This document shows positions 7,088 to 15,103 of a stretch of 64,000 nt of DNA, piece after piece. The stretch comes from Candidatus Tanganyikabacteria bacterium (GTDB lineage: Bacteria > Cyanobacteriota > Sericytochromatia > S15B-MN24 > VGJW01), in NCBI GenBank assembly GCA_016867265.1, contig VGJW01000003.1, positions 141,364-205,363 on the forward strand, read 5' to 3'. Within the stretch, counting starts at the first letter, position 1. Every line of letters starts with the position of its first letter. Position numbers and translations under genes: made by a program. Under the pieces are notes generated by a model that searched no databases, was not told the DNA's origin, and saw nothing but the letters and a program-made list of their open reading frames with translations.

Positions 7088-8491
7088 GTGGGTCTCCGCA
7101 GCCGCCGCTGGTGCCGGGTACTGCCCGGCGTCGTGCTGCTGGCGGGCTGTGACGTGCTGCTGCTGTCGCCCACGATGCCCGGCCTCGTCCCCGGCATCGG
7201 CCAGCCGCTGCGCGGACAGGTCCTCGATGCGCTTACGGGCCTGCCCTTGGGCGGGGCGTCGGTCGTCGGCGATGTCGGCTGGACCACGACCGGATCCGAT
7301 GGGCGATTCGAACTGTACGGGGCCATCTCGCGGCACATCATCTCGCTGGCCCGGGCGGGCTACACGTCCGAAACGCTGGCGACCGGCCCCCTCGAGGATG
7401 GTCGCGCCTACCATCTTTCCCCGCTCTTTCCCGCGACGGGCAATCTCAAGGCCCGTTTCGCGACCGTGCTCGGATCGGCCGTCGGTGCCGGCGGTGCTCC
7501 GGCGGTGTCGGGGGATGTCGTCTTCGCCGGACTCAAGTCCGGCCGTATCAACCAGGGGCGCTATGCCATCGTCATGGACCCTGCCAGCGGCCTTCCGGGC
7601 TCCATCTTCTCGGGGGTCCTCGCCGGGGGGGAGGTCATCGACGGCCCGATTGACGCGCCGGATGCACCGTTCCAGTTCCGCTCCTTCGGCATGCAGGCCA
7701 TCGACGTGCCATTCACGGCTGCAGCCAATCCCGCGACCACCTCCGTCCAGATCCCGCTCAAGCTGGATCGGCCGATGACCAGCCTGGCCATCAGCTACGC
7801 CAACACGACATGGGCGCGGGAAGTGCGCAGTTCGGTGACGCTGGACTTCGGCCTGATGGGGTCGGTGCCCGTGGCGCGGGGTACCGGCACGGCACAGACG
7901 CTGCAGGTGCCCTCCATCGCGGGGACCAAGACCGTCCTCGAGGGCCTCGCCGTCGATGCGCAGGGCGAGCGGGTCAGCAAGGTGACCATCACGACGAACC
8001 TGTTGGCCAAGGTGCCCTTCGACCTGCTGACGCCACCGGACAATGTGGCGCCGGCATCGGGCTCCGAGGGGGTCGGCGGTTGGCCGGCCTTTGCGTGGCA
8101 GGCCGTTCCGGGTGCCGATGGCTATCTCGTTCAGGTCTATGAGCCCGGCATCGCCCAGCCGAAGTGGCGGGGGCGGACGCGGGGGACCTCCCTGTCCTTT
8201 GGCCGGTTCGGGGACGGTGATTCCAATGGTGCGGCGCTTCTGCCCTTAACGGATTACACGTGGGAGGTCCATGCCTTGAGTTCCCAGGTGGAGGTCGTCG
8301 GAACGCGTGGCGTCCAGAGGGCGACCGATCCGTTCGATGCGGCTGTGGACCCGTCGCCATGGTTGCTCGGGCCCGGAGACGGTGTTCCCGGGCTGTGGGC
8401 GAGCGTCCTGAGGCCGGCGGGCCCACCCATGAGGCCTTTCCGAAACAAGAGTCGGGAGTCGGTCCGACGCGGCATGGGGTTCCGTCGATGA
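7088..8491 (+). CDS. Predicted lipoprotein with carboxypeptidase-regulatory-like and Fn3-like regions
   Basis: GTG 7088 starts a 467-residue product with MGLRSRRWCRVLPGVVLLAGC, an Arg-rich n-region and a LLAGC lipobox. Residues about 38-95 (RGQVLDALTGLPLGGASVVG, then WTTTGSDGRFELYG) fit the carboxypeptidase-D regulatory-like fold, a small beta sandwich common in surface proteins. Residues about 320-400 (PAFAWQAVPGADGYLVQVYE, then LPLTDYTWEVHAL) resemble an Fn3 or Ig-like module. The last 60 residues are low complexity. Its TGA overlaps the ATG of the subtilase gene (ATGA at 8488-8491), so the two are translationally coupled. It may be a surface partner or substrate of the protease; that is inference. 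Confidence 0.85.
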   Translation: MGLRSRRWCRVLPGVVLLAGCDVLLLSPTMPGLVPGIGQPLRGQVLDALTGLPLGGASVVGDVGWTTTGSDGRFELYGAISRHIISLARAGYTSETLATGPLEDGRAYHLSPLFPATGNLKARFATVLGSAVGAGGAPAVSGDVVFAGLKSGRINQGRYAIVMDPASGLPGSIFSGVLAGGEVIDGPIDAPDAPFQFRSFGMQAIDVPFTAAANPATTSVQIPLKLDRPMTSLAISYANTTWAREVRSSVTLDFGLMGSVPVARGTGTAQTLQVPSIAGTKTVLEGLAVDAQGERVSKVTITTNLLAKVPFDLLTPPDNVAPASGSEGVGGWPAFAWQAVPGADGYLVQVYEPGIAQPKWRGRTRGTSLSFGRFGDGDSNGAALLPLTDYTWEVHALSSQVEVVGTRGVQRATDPFDAAVDPSPWLLGPGDGVPGLWASVLRPAGPPMRPFRNKSRESVRRGMGFRR

Positions 8492-9771
8492 GTCGCGTCC
8501 CTTCCTGGGGATGGATGCTGCCTGTCCTTGCCGCTTGTCATGCCGTGCCGCCTTGGCAGGCAACGGTTGCGGCGGATGCGCCCGGGCGCTTCCTCGTGTC
8601 CCTCGATGCCCCCGACGCCGAGGCCCGAGCGGTAGCCTGGGGCTCCGGTGCCCGGGTTCGCGCCGTGTCTGACCACGTCTTGCTGGTGCAACCCGAGAGG
8701 GCGATGACCCTGCCCGAGGCCCGCACCCTTTGGCAGGGCGTGCCCGGAATCCGCCACGTCGAGGAGGATCGCCTGTTGCGGCCTTCGTGGTGGGGGAGTT
8801 GGCGTGCGGCCTTGCGTCTGGCCTTGCCCGCATTCAGGATCGCCATCCAGGCCGTTGACCCCTTGACGCCCGAGGGCGCGGGCGGTGCCGGCCTGCCCGG
8901 GCAATGGGCAGTCGGCGCCCTGGGCCTCGAGGCTGTCTGGGCCCGAACCCAGGGCCGGGGCATCAAGGTCGCGGTCCTCGATACCGGGGTCGATGCCGGC
9001 CATCCGGACCTGGCGGGCAATCTGGATGCGGGGCTCAACCTGATCGAGGGTGGCGGCCTGCCCCCGACCGACGACTTCGGGCACGGGACGCATGTGGCGG
9101 GCATCGTGGGCGCTGCCCTGAACGGTCGCGGCGTTGTCGGCGTGGCACCCGAATGTCGTATCCTGCCCATCCGGGTCCTCGGGGTCGAGGGCGGGACGAC
9201 GGCAGCGCTCATCGAGGGCCTTGATGCGGCGAGAAGGCGCGGCGCTCAGGTTGCCAACCTGAGCCTCGGGTCGGCGCAAATCAGCCGGATTGAGGCGGAT
9301 GAGATGGCCCGCGCCGTGGGCCAAGGGATGATTGTCGTTGCCGCGGCGGGTAACGAAGCGCTCTCCGGGAACCCGATCGAGTATCCTGCTGCGCTTACGG
9401 GCGTCATTTCCGTGGCTGCGCTGGGCCTGTCCGGCAAGGATGCCGCCGGGGCACCCGTGATGGTGCGTGCTGCGTTCTCCAACCACAATCCTTTCAATGC
9501 CGTGGCGGCCCCGGGAGTCGACATCCTTTCTACCGTTCCCCTCGCGCTGTTTCCCGATGCGACGGCAGTGGGAGCAGGCTATGCTTATGCCAGCGGTACC
9601 TCGATGGCCAGCCCGCTGGTCGCGGGGGTCGCGGCCTTGATGCTGGCCCGCGGATTGCCTGCGGCGCAGGTTCGTTACCGCTTGCAGGAGACGGCTCGTG
9701 ACCTGGGCGCTCCGGGGCCGGATGACTTGCACGGGGCCGGTCTCGTCCAACCCGCTGTTGCCGTGCCCTGA
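8488..9771 (+). CDS. Subtilisin-family (S8) serine protease, lipoprotein-type signal
   Basis: I take ATG 8488 as the start because it overlaps the upstream stop (ATGA) and directly precedes a signal peptide, MSRVPSWGWMLPVLAAC, with lipobox LAAC; longer upstream starts encode no sensible sequence. The 427-residue protein has a short propeptide-like region (about 30-100) and the complete S8 triad: D165 in VAVLDTGVDAGHPD, H199 in DDFGHGTHVAG and S372 in SGTSMASPLVAG. The oxyanion Asn lies in VVAAAGNEA. It probably acts as a membrane-anchored protease on the cell surface or in the periplasm. It is followed at once by an asparaginase gene whose ATG shares the A of its TGA. Confidence 0.93.
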   Translation: MSRVPSWGWMLPVLAACHAVPPWQATVAADAPGRFLVSLDAPDAEARAVAWGSGARVRAVSDHVLLVQPERAMTLPEARTLWQGVPGIRHVEEDRLLRPSWWGSWRAALRLALPAFRIAIQAVDPLTPEGAGGAGLPGQWAVGALGLEAVWARTQGRGIKVAVLDTGVDAGHPDLAGNLDAGLNLIEGGGLPPTDDFGHGTHVAGIVGAALNGRGVVGVAPECRILPIRVLGVEGGTTAALIEGLDAARRRGAQVANLSLGSAQISRIEADEMARAVGQGMIVVAAAGNEALSGNPIEYPAALTGVISVAALGLSGKDAAGAPVMVRAAFSNHNPFNAVAAPGVDILSTVPLALFPDATAVGAGYAYASGTSMASPLVAGVAALMLARGLPAAQVRYRLQETARDLGAPGPDDLHGAGLVQPAVAVP

Positions 9772-10781
9772 TGTCCGACCGGAGAATGGCCATGTCCCTC
9801 GCCACCGAAAGCCGTCAGCCCGAGGGGCTCGGCAGCGCACCCGAGCCCTTGGTGGCCGTCTGGCGTGGCCCCCATGTGGAAAGCGTCCATTTCGGCTGGT
9901 TTGCGCTGGTGGATGCCCGTGGTGACGTTGAGGAGATGACTCCGGATGCGCCGCGCATCTTTGCGCGATCGACGGCCAAGCCGTTCCAGGCACTTCCCTT
10001 GCTCCGTTCGGGTGCCGCCGCGGTCTTCGGTCTCGAGGAGCGCCACCTGGCCCTGACGTGCGCCTCACACGCAGGTGAGGCCGTGCATCAGGAGGGTGTT
10101 CGGGCCTTGCTCGAACGGGCCGGACTGGAAGAATCCATGCTCGGATGCGGCATGCACGCGCCGTTCTCCGCGCCGCGATCCGCGCCGGGCCTGCTGGCCA
10201 ACAACTGCTCGGGCAAGCATTCGGGCATGCTGGCGACGTGCCGGCACCAACGCTGGAGCACTGTAGACTATCTCGACCCGGCTCACCCCTTGCAGCAGCA
10301 GATCGCCGCGATCCTCGAAGAGATGGGGGGCTATCTGCCCGACAGCGAGCCTGACGGCTGCAGCGCGCCTTCGTGGCACCTGCCGATCGAGGCGCTCGCG
10401 AGGGCCTTCTCGGCCTTGCCCAAGGACCCGGATGGTGCCCGCCTGCTCGCTGCCATGGCCGCTCACCCCTTGCTGGTCGCCGGCACGGGCCGTCGGGACT
10501 CTGTGCTCATGGAGGTCACGGGTGGTCGCCTTGTCTCCAAGGGGGGAGCGGAAGGCGTGACGGTCGGTGTATGCCGGGTGACGGGCAGGGCGTGGGCGCT
10601 CAAGGTCGCCGACGGCACGTCCCGGGCGGTCGGTCCCGCGTTGCTGGCCTTCCTGCGTCGGTTCGGACTCATCGACGCGAACGAGGCCCAACGGCTCGAG
10701 GCGTTGGCTGTGCCCGAGTTGCGCAATCATGCGGGGACGCGGGTCGGCCGCCTGTCGGGTGCCGGCCGGATCGCGCCCTGA
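9771..10781 (+). CDS. L-asparaginase II-family protein (Rhizobium etli-type, PF06089-like)
   Basis: The 336-residue product carries the hallmark motifs of this asparaginase family: RSTAKPFQALPL, CASHAGEAVH, LANNCSGKHSGML, DGCSAPSWHLPI and SKGGAEGVTVGV. These enzymes hydrolyse L-asparagine to aspartate and ammonia and are unrelated to the E. coli AnsA/AnsB fold. ATG 9771 overlaps the protease stop; ATG 9792, with GGAG at 9780-9783, is an equally good start, giving residues from MSLATESRQPE. No signal peptide is visible, so it is cytoplasmic. Being last in a string with a dehydrogenase-like enzyme and a protease suggests amino-acid scavenging; this is inference. The 3' end is 10 nt from the convergent exbD. 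Confidence 0.9.
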   Translation: MSDRRMAMSLATESRQPEGLGSAPEPLVAVWRGPHVESVHFGWFALVDARGDVEEMTPDAPRIFARSTAKPFQALPLLRSGAAAVFGLEERHLALTCASHAGEAVHQEGVRALLERAGLEESMLGCGMHAPFSAPRSAPGLLANNCSGKHSGMLATCRHQRWSTVDYLDPAHPLQQQIAAILEEMGGYLPDSEPDGCSAPSWHLPIEALARAFSALPKDPDGARLLAAMAAHPLLVAGTGRRDSVLMEVTGGRLVSKGGAEGVTVGVCRVTGRAWALKVADGTSRAVGPALLAFLRRFGLIDANEAQRLEALAVPELRNHAGTRVGRLSGAGRIAP

Positions 10782-10791
10782 ACGACGGCCG

Positions 10792-11226
10792 TCAGGGCGT
10801 CGAGGTACCCGCGCCGTCCCCACGGGACGTGGCGAGGCCGACGCGTTGGACGCCACTCGCCTTCAGGCGGTCGATGACCGAGACGACCCTCTCGAAGGCC
10901 AGCCGCTTGTCGGCCGCGACCATGACGGCCAGATCTGACTTGTCCTGGCGCAGGCGCCGGATGCGGGCCTCGAAGGCCTCTGGCCCGATGTCCTGGCCCT
11001 CGAGCCGGAGCGAGCCGTCCTCGAGGACCTGCACGACCGTCGCGGGTGGCGTCTTCTCGGACGATTGGCTGCTCGGCAACTCGGCCTTGAGGGCTTCCGA
11101 AATCTGGGGCAGGAAGGCCATCACCATCAGGAACAGGGTCACGATCATGAAGACGTCGATCATCGGGACCACTTCGAAACGTGTCTCGCGTCGGCGGCGT
11201 CGGGACGGGCCCCGGGGATCAGCCAC
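10792..11226 (-). CDS. exbD: ExbD/TolR-family biopolymer transport protein
   Basis: I start at GTG 11226, which overlaps the end of exbB by 8 nt; upstream sequence in this frame only shadows exbB. The 144-residue protein has a basic N-terminus (RRRRRETRFEVV), one membrane helix at about 20-40 beginning with the conserved PMIDV motif (D24, the proton-path aspartate), and a periplasmic domain ending near VQRVGLATSRG. This is the standard ExbD/TolR plan. With ExbB it forms an inner-membrane proton-driven motor that energises TonB- or TolA-type partners. No TonB or TolA gene is visible here. It converges on the asparaginase gene. Confidence 0.92.
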   Translation of the reverse strand: MADPRGPSRRRRRETRFEVVPMIDVFMIVTLFLMVMAFLPQISEALKAELPSSQSSEKTPPATVVQVLEDGSLRLEGQDIGPEAFEARIRRLRQDKSDLAVMVAADKRLAFERVVSVIDRLKASGVQRVGLATSRGDGAGTSTP

Positions 11227-11830
11227 GCTCGGGCACCTCGACGGGTGGGGTAGGCGCCTGTTTCGGCTGCCGTGCCGGCAGGGGGCCTTGCAGCAGGCTG
11301 CCCAGCGTGTCGGCGAAGGTGTCGAGGCGATTCTGCAGGGCGTGATGGGCCAGTGCGGCGAGGATCGCCACGACCAGGCCGCCTGCCGTCGCAACGAGCG
11401 CCTCGGAAATGCCCCGGGACAGCTCGTTGAGTGGGTCGGTCGGCCGGACCGCGGCAACCTTGGCGAAGTTCTGGATCATGCCCGACACGGTTCCCAGCAA
11501 GCCGAAGAGGGGCGAGATTGCGGCGATGACATTCAGCCAGGCGATGCGACGCTCGACGGCGGACACCGCGGTCGCGGCGAAGCGCGTACGGCCCTCGGTC
11601 CCGGCTTCCGGATGCGCCAGCGCCCAGGCCATGGTCCTGCTGAACAGGTCCGCAGGCGCCCCCTTCCGGGTCAGGGCCCGGTCGCCTTCCTCCCACGCTT
11701 CGCATTGGCGTTCACTGCGGGCCAGCAGCCAGCCGACCTCGAAGATGAGGGCAAGGCTGACGACCGAGGCGAGGACGATGGGAACCATCACCCATCCGCC
11801 CAGACGCAGCGTGTCGAGAATCTCGAGCAT
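11219..11830 (-). CDS. exbB: ExbB/TolQ/MotA-family proton channel protein
   Basis: ATG 11830 follows GGGAGTGACCG, a good ribosome site. The 203-residue protein has three predicted membrane segments: about 10-32 (GGWVMVPIVLASVVSLALIF), about 95-120 around NVIAAISPLFGLLGTVSGMI, and about 140-160 (ALVATAGGLVVAILAALA). The FGLLGTVSGMI and EALVATAGGLVVAI sequences are signature ExbB/TolQ motifs. It should form the pentameric inner-membrane channel around an ExbD dimer. The gene pair is divergent from a small membrane-protein gene at 11982, with about 150 nt between that holds no gene. Confidence 0.93.
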   Translation of the reverse strand: MLEILDTLRLGGWVMVPIVLASVVSLALIFEVGWLLARSERQCEAWEEGDRALTRKGAPADLFSRTMAWALAHPEAGTEGRTRFAATAVSAVERRIAWLNVIAAISPLFGLLGTVSGMIQNFAKVAAVRPTDPLNELSRGISEALVATAGGLVVAILAALAHHALQNRLDTFADTLGSLLQGPLPARQPKQAPTPPVEVPERG

Positions 11831-11981
11831 CGGTCACTCCCGGGACGCGACGGACCCTTCAGGTACACGCCCTTTGGGACGACGGCGGGCGCGACCGGGT
11901 TCCATCACGCCGCAACGACCCCTGTGTCGTCAAGGGCGCGCGTCACGTGCGAGGCAGCGCTCGCCGGGGCATAGGGGACGC

Positions 11982-12284
11982 ATGATTGAGCCAAGGACCC
12001 GATTCGACCTCGTATCCCGCGGCATCGGCCGGGTGACGGGGGGTGTCGTCCTTTGGCTGATCGGGGGCGTGCTTTATTTGGCTCAGCCCTCGGCGGCGGC
12101 GGGGATGCTGCTATTCGGAACGTGCCTGCTGGCTCTCGGGGGCTGGGAAATCGCGAAAGGTCGAATGGCGGCCCAGCGCAGCGTCGGCTGTCCCGGATGC
12201 GGAACACGCAACGATGTCCTGTCCCAAGTCGAGACCTTTGCCTGTTACCAGTGCGGCAAGCCGCTGCGTCTGCCACCCGCGTGA
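11982..12284 (+). CDS. Small membrane protein with C-terminal zinc ribbon
   Basis: ATG 11982 follows GGGGACGC and starts a 100-residue product. Residues about 18-60 form two closely spaced hydrophobic helices (VTGGVVLWLIGGVLYLA and GMLLFGTCLLALGGW). The tail holds two CxxC knuckles, CPGCGTRN and CYQCGKPL, a zinc-ribbon pattern. The tail should face the cytoplasm. No family was recognised. It is probably monocistronic, lying upstream of the AT-rich control region of the second protease. Confidence 0.72.
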   Translation: MIEPRTRFDLVSRGIGRVTGGVVLWLIGGVLYLAQPSAAAGMLLFGTCLLALGGWEIAKGRMAAQRSVGCPGCGTRNDVLSQVETFACYQCGKPLRLPPA

Positions 12285-12324
12285 TGCGCACCACTGCCTG
12301 ATCTCCGCCACAAGGGCCACGCAG

Positions 12325-12402
12325 TCAGGTTAAAATTCTGTTAAATATGGGGCTCTCCTCTTGAGCCTGAGTAAAGGACCTGTTAAGTTAGATTCAGGTT
12401 AA
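12325..12402 (+). promoter_or_regulatory. AT-rich control region with GTTAA-type repeats (Pho-box-like)
   Basis: This is an unusually AT-rich patch in a GC-rich window. TCAGGTTAA occurs exactly twice (12325-12333 and 12394-12402), and TGTTAA occurs at 12339 and 12381. The first pair reads as two 8-mers separated by 3 nt, AGGTTAAA-ATT-CTGTTAAA, an 11-nt period. The reverse complement resembles the tandem TTTAACCT-type boxes bound by PhoB in cyanobacteria. A weak sigma-70-like promoter, TTGAGC (12361-12366) with a 17-nt spacer to TAAGTT (12384-12389), overlaps it. It lies 150 nt upstream of the subtilase start. The regulator is not proven. Confidence 0.4.
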
Positions 12403-12553
12403 GTCGTGGTTGCGTTTGGCACGAGCGACGGCCTTCTTCATGACGGTTCCCGGTTTCATGGCAACGTCATTTCCCAGGCCCTTGGCCTTCGCAATATCTC
12501 GTTCCCTCCCTTGCCCATTGGTCGGGCCCAGTGCCCATTCAGGAGTTCGCCGG

Positions 12554-13840
12554 ATGAAGAAGTTCGCCCTGCTCGCCTCGCTCGCGGTTGCTGCCGGAAC
12601 CGTCGGCTGCGGCACGTCCCCCGTCGGTCAGACGCAGGCCCTTGGTGGCCAGGTCAACCTGTCGGCCGCCGCCGTGCCCGGCCAGGTGCTCGTCAAGTTG
12701 AAGCCCGGCGCGAATGCGATGGGCGTGATGGCCGCTCGGTCCGCAATGGGCCTTCGTTCGGTCGCCGCGCAGAGCGCAACGCTGAATCGGATGGGCTGGA
12801 CGATGATGTCGTTCGACGCCAGCCGCACGAACATGGCCAGCGTTATCGGTGCTCTGTCCTCGGATGCTTCGGTGGCCTACGCCGAGCCCAACTACGTCGC
12901 CACCGTCTCCGATTTCCGCCCCATCCGTCCGGGTGTGGGCGCTACGGCCAAGGCCGGCTACAACGACCCGATGGTGGCCGATCAGTATACCCTCGAAAAA
13001 GTTGAAACTGCCGCCGCGCACGCCGTCACCGAGGGTTCCGAGAAGACCCTGCTTGCCATCGTCGACACCGGCGTGGATTACAACCATCCCGACTTCATGA
13101 GCCGTGACGGCCGTGGCAGTCGCGTCGTCAAGGGCAAGGACTTCGCCAACATGGACGATGATCCGATGGACATGCACGGCCACGGCACCCATTGCGCCGG
13201 CATCGCCGCCGCGACCTCCAACAACGGTGAGGGCATCGTCGGCCAGGCCCCCGGCGTCCGCATCCTCGCGGTCAAGGTTCTGGGCGACAACGGCTCCGGC
13301 AGCTACGGTGGCGTCGCCAACGGCATCATCTACGCCGCGGACCAGGGTTCGTCGGTGATCAGCATGAGCCTCGGTGGCCCGAGCAGCTCGAAGGTGGTCG
13401 AGGATGCCGTCAAGTACGCCATCTCGAAGGGTTCGTTGGTTGTTGCCGCGATGGGTAATGACGGCCGCAAGATCAAGAGCTTCCCCGCCGCGATCCCCGG
13501 CGTGATGGCCGTGGGTTCGACCAACGTGTCCGAGAAGCGCAGCAGCTACTCGAACTTCGGCGAGTGGATTTCGCTGGGCGCCCCTGGTGAAGCCATCCTG
13601 TCGACGCTGCCGACCAAGGGCAGCCAGATGGGCAAGGTCTATGGCAAGGCCAGCGGCACCTCGATGGCGACTCCTTGCGCCGCTGGCGTGGCGGCTCTGG
13701 TTCGTGGCCTGCATCCCGAGTGGGACGCGGCCATGGTCCGGGCGCACCTCGAGCGGACCAGCGATGACCTCGGCGACAAGGGCTTCGACATCCAGTTCGG
13801 CCACGGCCGCGTCAACGCCCGTCGCGCCGTCACCGAGTAG
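12554..13840 (+). CDS. Subtilisin-family (S8) secreted serine protease
   Basis: ATG 12554 follows AGGAG at 12541-12545 and opens directly on a signal peptide (MKKFALLASLAVAAGTVGC); starts further upstream are not credible. The 428-residue protein has a propeptide at about 40-120 of the fervidolysin/I9-like type (PGQVLVKLKPG to AYAEPNYVA). The triad is complete: D171 in LLAIVDTGVDYNHPD, H210 in HGHGTHCAG and S370 in SGTSMATPCAAG, with Asn in VAAMGNDG. It resembles thermitase-like extracellular proteases; C19 could make it a lipoprotein, but the lipobox (TVGC) is weak. The gene is monocistronic, with a strong terminator at 13858 and an AT-rich promoter region, so it is likely to be individually regulated. 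Confidence 0.94.
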   Translation: MKKFALLASLAVAAGTVGCGTSPVGQTQALGGQVNLSAAAVPGQVLVKLKPGANAMGVMAARSAMGLRSVAAQSATLNRMGWTMMSFDASRTNMASVIGALSSDASVAYAEPNYVATVSDFRPIRPGVGATAKAGYNDPMVADQYTLEKVETAAAHAVTEGSEKTLLAIVDTGVDYNHPDFMSRDGRGSRVVKGKDFANMDDDPMDMHGHGTHCAGIAAATSNNGEGIVGQAPGVRILAVKVLGDNGSGSYGGVANGIIYAADQGSSVISMSLGGPSSSKVVEDAVKYAISKGSLVVAAMGNDGRKIKSFPAAIPGVMAVGSTNVSEKRSSYSNFGEWISLGAPGEAILSTLPTKGSQMGKVYGKASGTSMATPCAAGVAALVRGLHPEWDAAMVRAHLERTSDDLGDKGFDIQFGHGRVNARRAVTE

Positions 13841-13857
13841 GCCTCGTCCGGTTCCCG

Positions 13858-13893
13858 AAAGGGCGACCACCCACCGGGTGGTCGCCCTTTCCC
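13858..13893 (+). terminator. Rho-independent terminator of the second subtilase gene
   Basis: A perfect stem GGGCGACCACCC / GGGTGGTCGCCC (13861-13872 and 13876-13887) with a 3-nt loop is extended by AAA/TTT pairing, giving 15 bp followed by CCC. It lies 18 nt after the stop codon. Confidence 0.88.
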
Positions 13894-13916
13894 TTGCTTG
13901 GGGCATCGTTCCCAAG

Positions 13917-13947
13917 CAAAACACCCCCGCCGAGAGGGCAGGGGTGT
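13917..13947 (-). terminator. Minus-strand terminator for the small gene at 13984
   Basis: Read on the minus strand, ACACCCC (13941-13947) pairs with GGGGTGT (13921-13927), followed by TTTTGC. It lies between the small minus-strand gene and the protease terminator, so this convergent junction carries one terminator for each direction. A further weak stem (GCTTGGG/CCCAAGC, 13896-13917) lies between them. Confidence 0.7.
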
Positions 13948-13983
13948 CCGCGCCGACCTGGTCGGACCTTCGATCGTCCGGGT

Positions 13984-14241
13984 TCAGGTAGGGAGGGGTT
14001 CGCGTCCCGACCGAGTCAGGACGGTGTCGAGAAGGGTGTCGATCAAGGGGCCGCGGTGGCGAAGAATGATGTCCGACAGACCGGGTTCGGCTTCCGGGTA
14101 GAGTTCGACTTCGACCTCGGCTCCCGGCAGCCATGTGACGGTCCACAGGGTCTGGTGGCGGCGATTGCCGACACGAAGTTCCATCACCCCGCAGCAGGAC
14201 TCGCCGTCCTGTCTCTCGATGTCGATGGCATGGATACGCAA
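13984..14241 (-). CDS. Small conserved-looking hypothetical protein (85 aa)
   Basis: TTG 14241 is preceded at about 10 nt by GGAG and opens an 85-residue frame that ends just before a minus-strand terminator. The sequence has a plausible globular beta pattern (MELRVGNRRHQTLWTVTWLP, EVEVELYPEAEPGL), then a short helix (LIDTLLDTVL). The composition looks protein-like, with acidic and hydrophobic alternation and a CC pair at residues 16-17. I recognise no family. The position downstream of birA on the same strand, plus its own terminator, supports a real gene. Confidence 0.55.
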   Translation of the reverse strand: MRIHAIDIERQDGESCCGVMELRVGNRRHQTLWTVTWLPGAEVEVELYPEAEPGLSDIILRHRGPLIDTLLDTVLTRSGREPLPT

Positions 14242-14349
14242 GGTTGGGGCTCCATCGTCCCCCCGGAACGGACCGGGACCATGCAGAGGCTAGCATCGGC
14301 TGTTGGCGGCAGGATGCTACCTGCGTCACCAATTTGATGGTCCCTGCCG

Positions 14350-15072
14350 CTACATGTACCGGTCGGCCAGGCCCCGTACCTGACCACTGCGGATGGTGTG
14401 CTGGCGACCTGCGTGATCCTGCATGCAGAGGCTGCCGTCCTCCAGGAGGGCCGAAAACGTGCCCTCCCTGGTCGTGCCATCGGGACACAGCCATGTTCCC
14501 TGTCTGCCCAAGGTGCGACATGCCTTGGCGTAGTCCTCTCGGACCTGCTCGGTCGTTCGCGGTACGGCCATTTCCGCTTGCAGCGCTTCCATCCACGATA
14601 TGGCCGGTGGCAGGCAGCTCGAGAAGGCGCCGACCCATGTCGCCTCGGGCCATTCGGGGGGTACGAGGTTGAGTCCGATGCCCAGGATGATGCCTGCCGG
14701 GCCGGGGGACTCCGCCAGGATGCCACCCCATTTTCCGGGGGCACCCTCGGCTGGCACGTGGACCAGGTCATTGACCCATTTCAGGCCGCAATCCTCGAGT
14801 TCGACGCCAAGCCGGGCCGCGGCCGCGAGCACCACGAGGCCGGCCCGGTGCGTGGTCCATGCATCCCGGGGCGGTCCCGGAAGCCACCAGGATGCGGAAA
14901 GATTGCCCGGTGGCGCGCGCCACGTCCGGCCGCGCTGGCCGTGGCCGGACGTCTGGACGGTGGTCCATACCCGCATCGGCACAGCGGTCGGATGCCCCGC
15001 CGCCAAGCGCCTGCGAATTTCGTCCGAGGTCGAGTCGACCTCGGGCATATAGCCATCAGGGGTTACGGTCAC
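14350..15072 (-). CDS. birA: Biotin--[acetyl-CoA-carboxylase] ligase (BirA, class I without DNA-binding domain)
   Basis: The 240-residue protein contains the biotin-protein-ligase signatures: EVDSTSDEI near the N-terminus, the biotinyl-AMP loop GHGQRGRTWRAPPGNLSASW (43-62), LKWVNDLV (97-104) and KWGGILAE (114-121) with the catalytic lysines. It joins biotin to the biotin-carboxyl-carrier subunit of acetyl-CoA carboxylase in the cytoplasm. There is no N-terminal helix-turn-helix, so it should not repress transcription as E. coli BirA does. The C-terminal beta domain ends near GQVRGLADRYM. The GTG start at 15072 has no clear ribosome site; another close start is possible. It is divergent from rpoB. 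Confidence 0.94.
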   Translation of the reverse strand: MTVTPDGYMPEVDSTSDEIRRRLAAGHPTAVPMRVWTTVQTSGHGQRGRTWRAPPGNLSASWWLPGPPRDAWTTHRAGLVVLAAAARLGVELEDCGLKWVNDLVHVPAEGAPGKWGGILAESPGPAGIILGIGLNLVPPEWPEATWVGAFSSCLPPAISWMEALQAEMAVPRTTEQVREDYAKACRTLGRQGTWLCPDGTTREGTFSALLEDGSLCMQDHAGRQHTIRSGQVRGLADRYM

Positions 15073-15103
15073 GGCTTGTGTACCGGGGGCCGGAGTGCAG
15101 GCG

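Noticed and set aside
8260..8487. Longer N-terminus for the first subtilase
   Set aside because: It overlaps the upstream lipoprotein in another frame and would bury the signal peptide; ATG 8488 gives the start-stop overlap.
11409..11981. Plus-strand extension upstream of the small zinc-ribbon protein
   Set aside because: It lies antisense to exbB, and homology-free sequence precedes the clear ATG at 11982 with a ribosome site.
12394..12615. Small minus-strand frame over the second protease promoter, ending in a Lys/Arg-rich tail
   Set aside because: The tail looks protein-like, but the frame lies over the signal-peptide region of the protease and the AT-rich control region, and no start with a good ribosome site was found.
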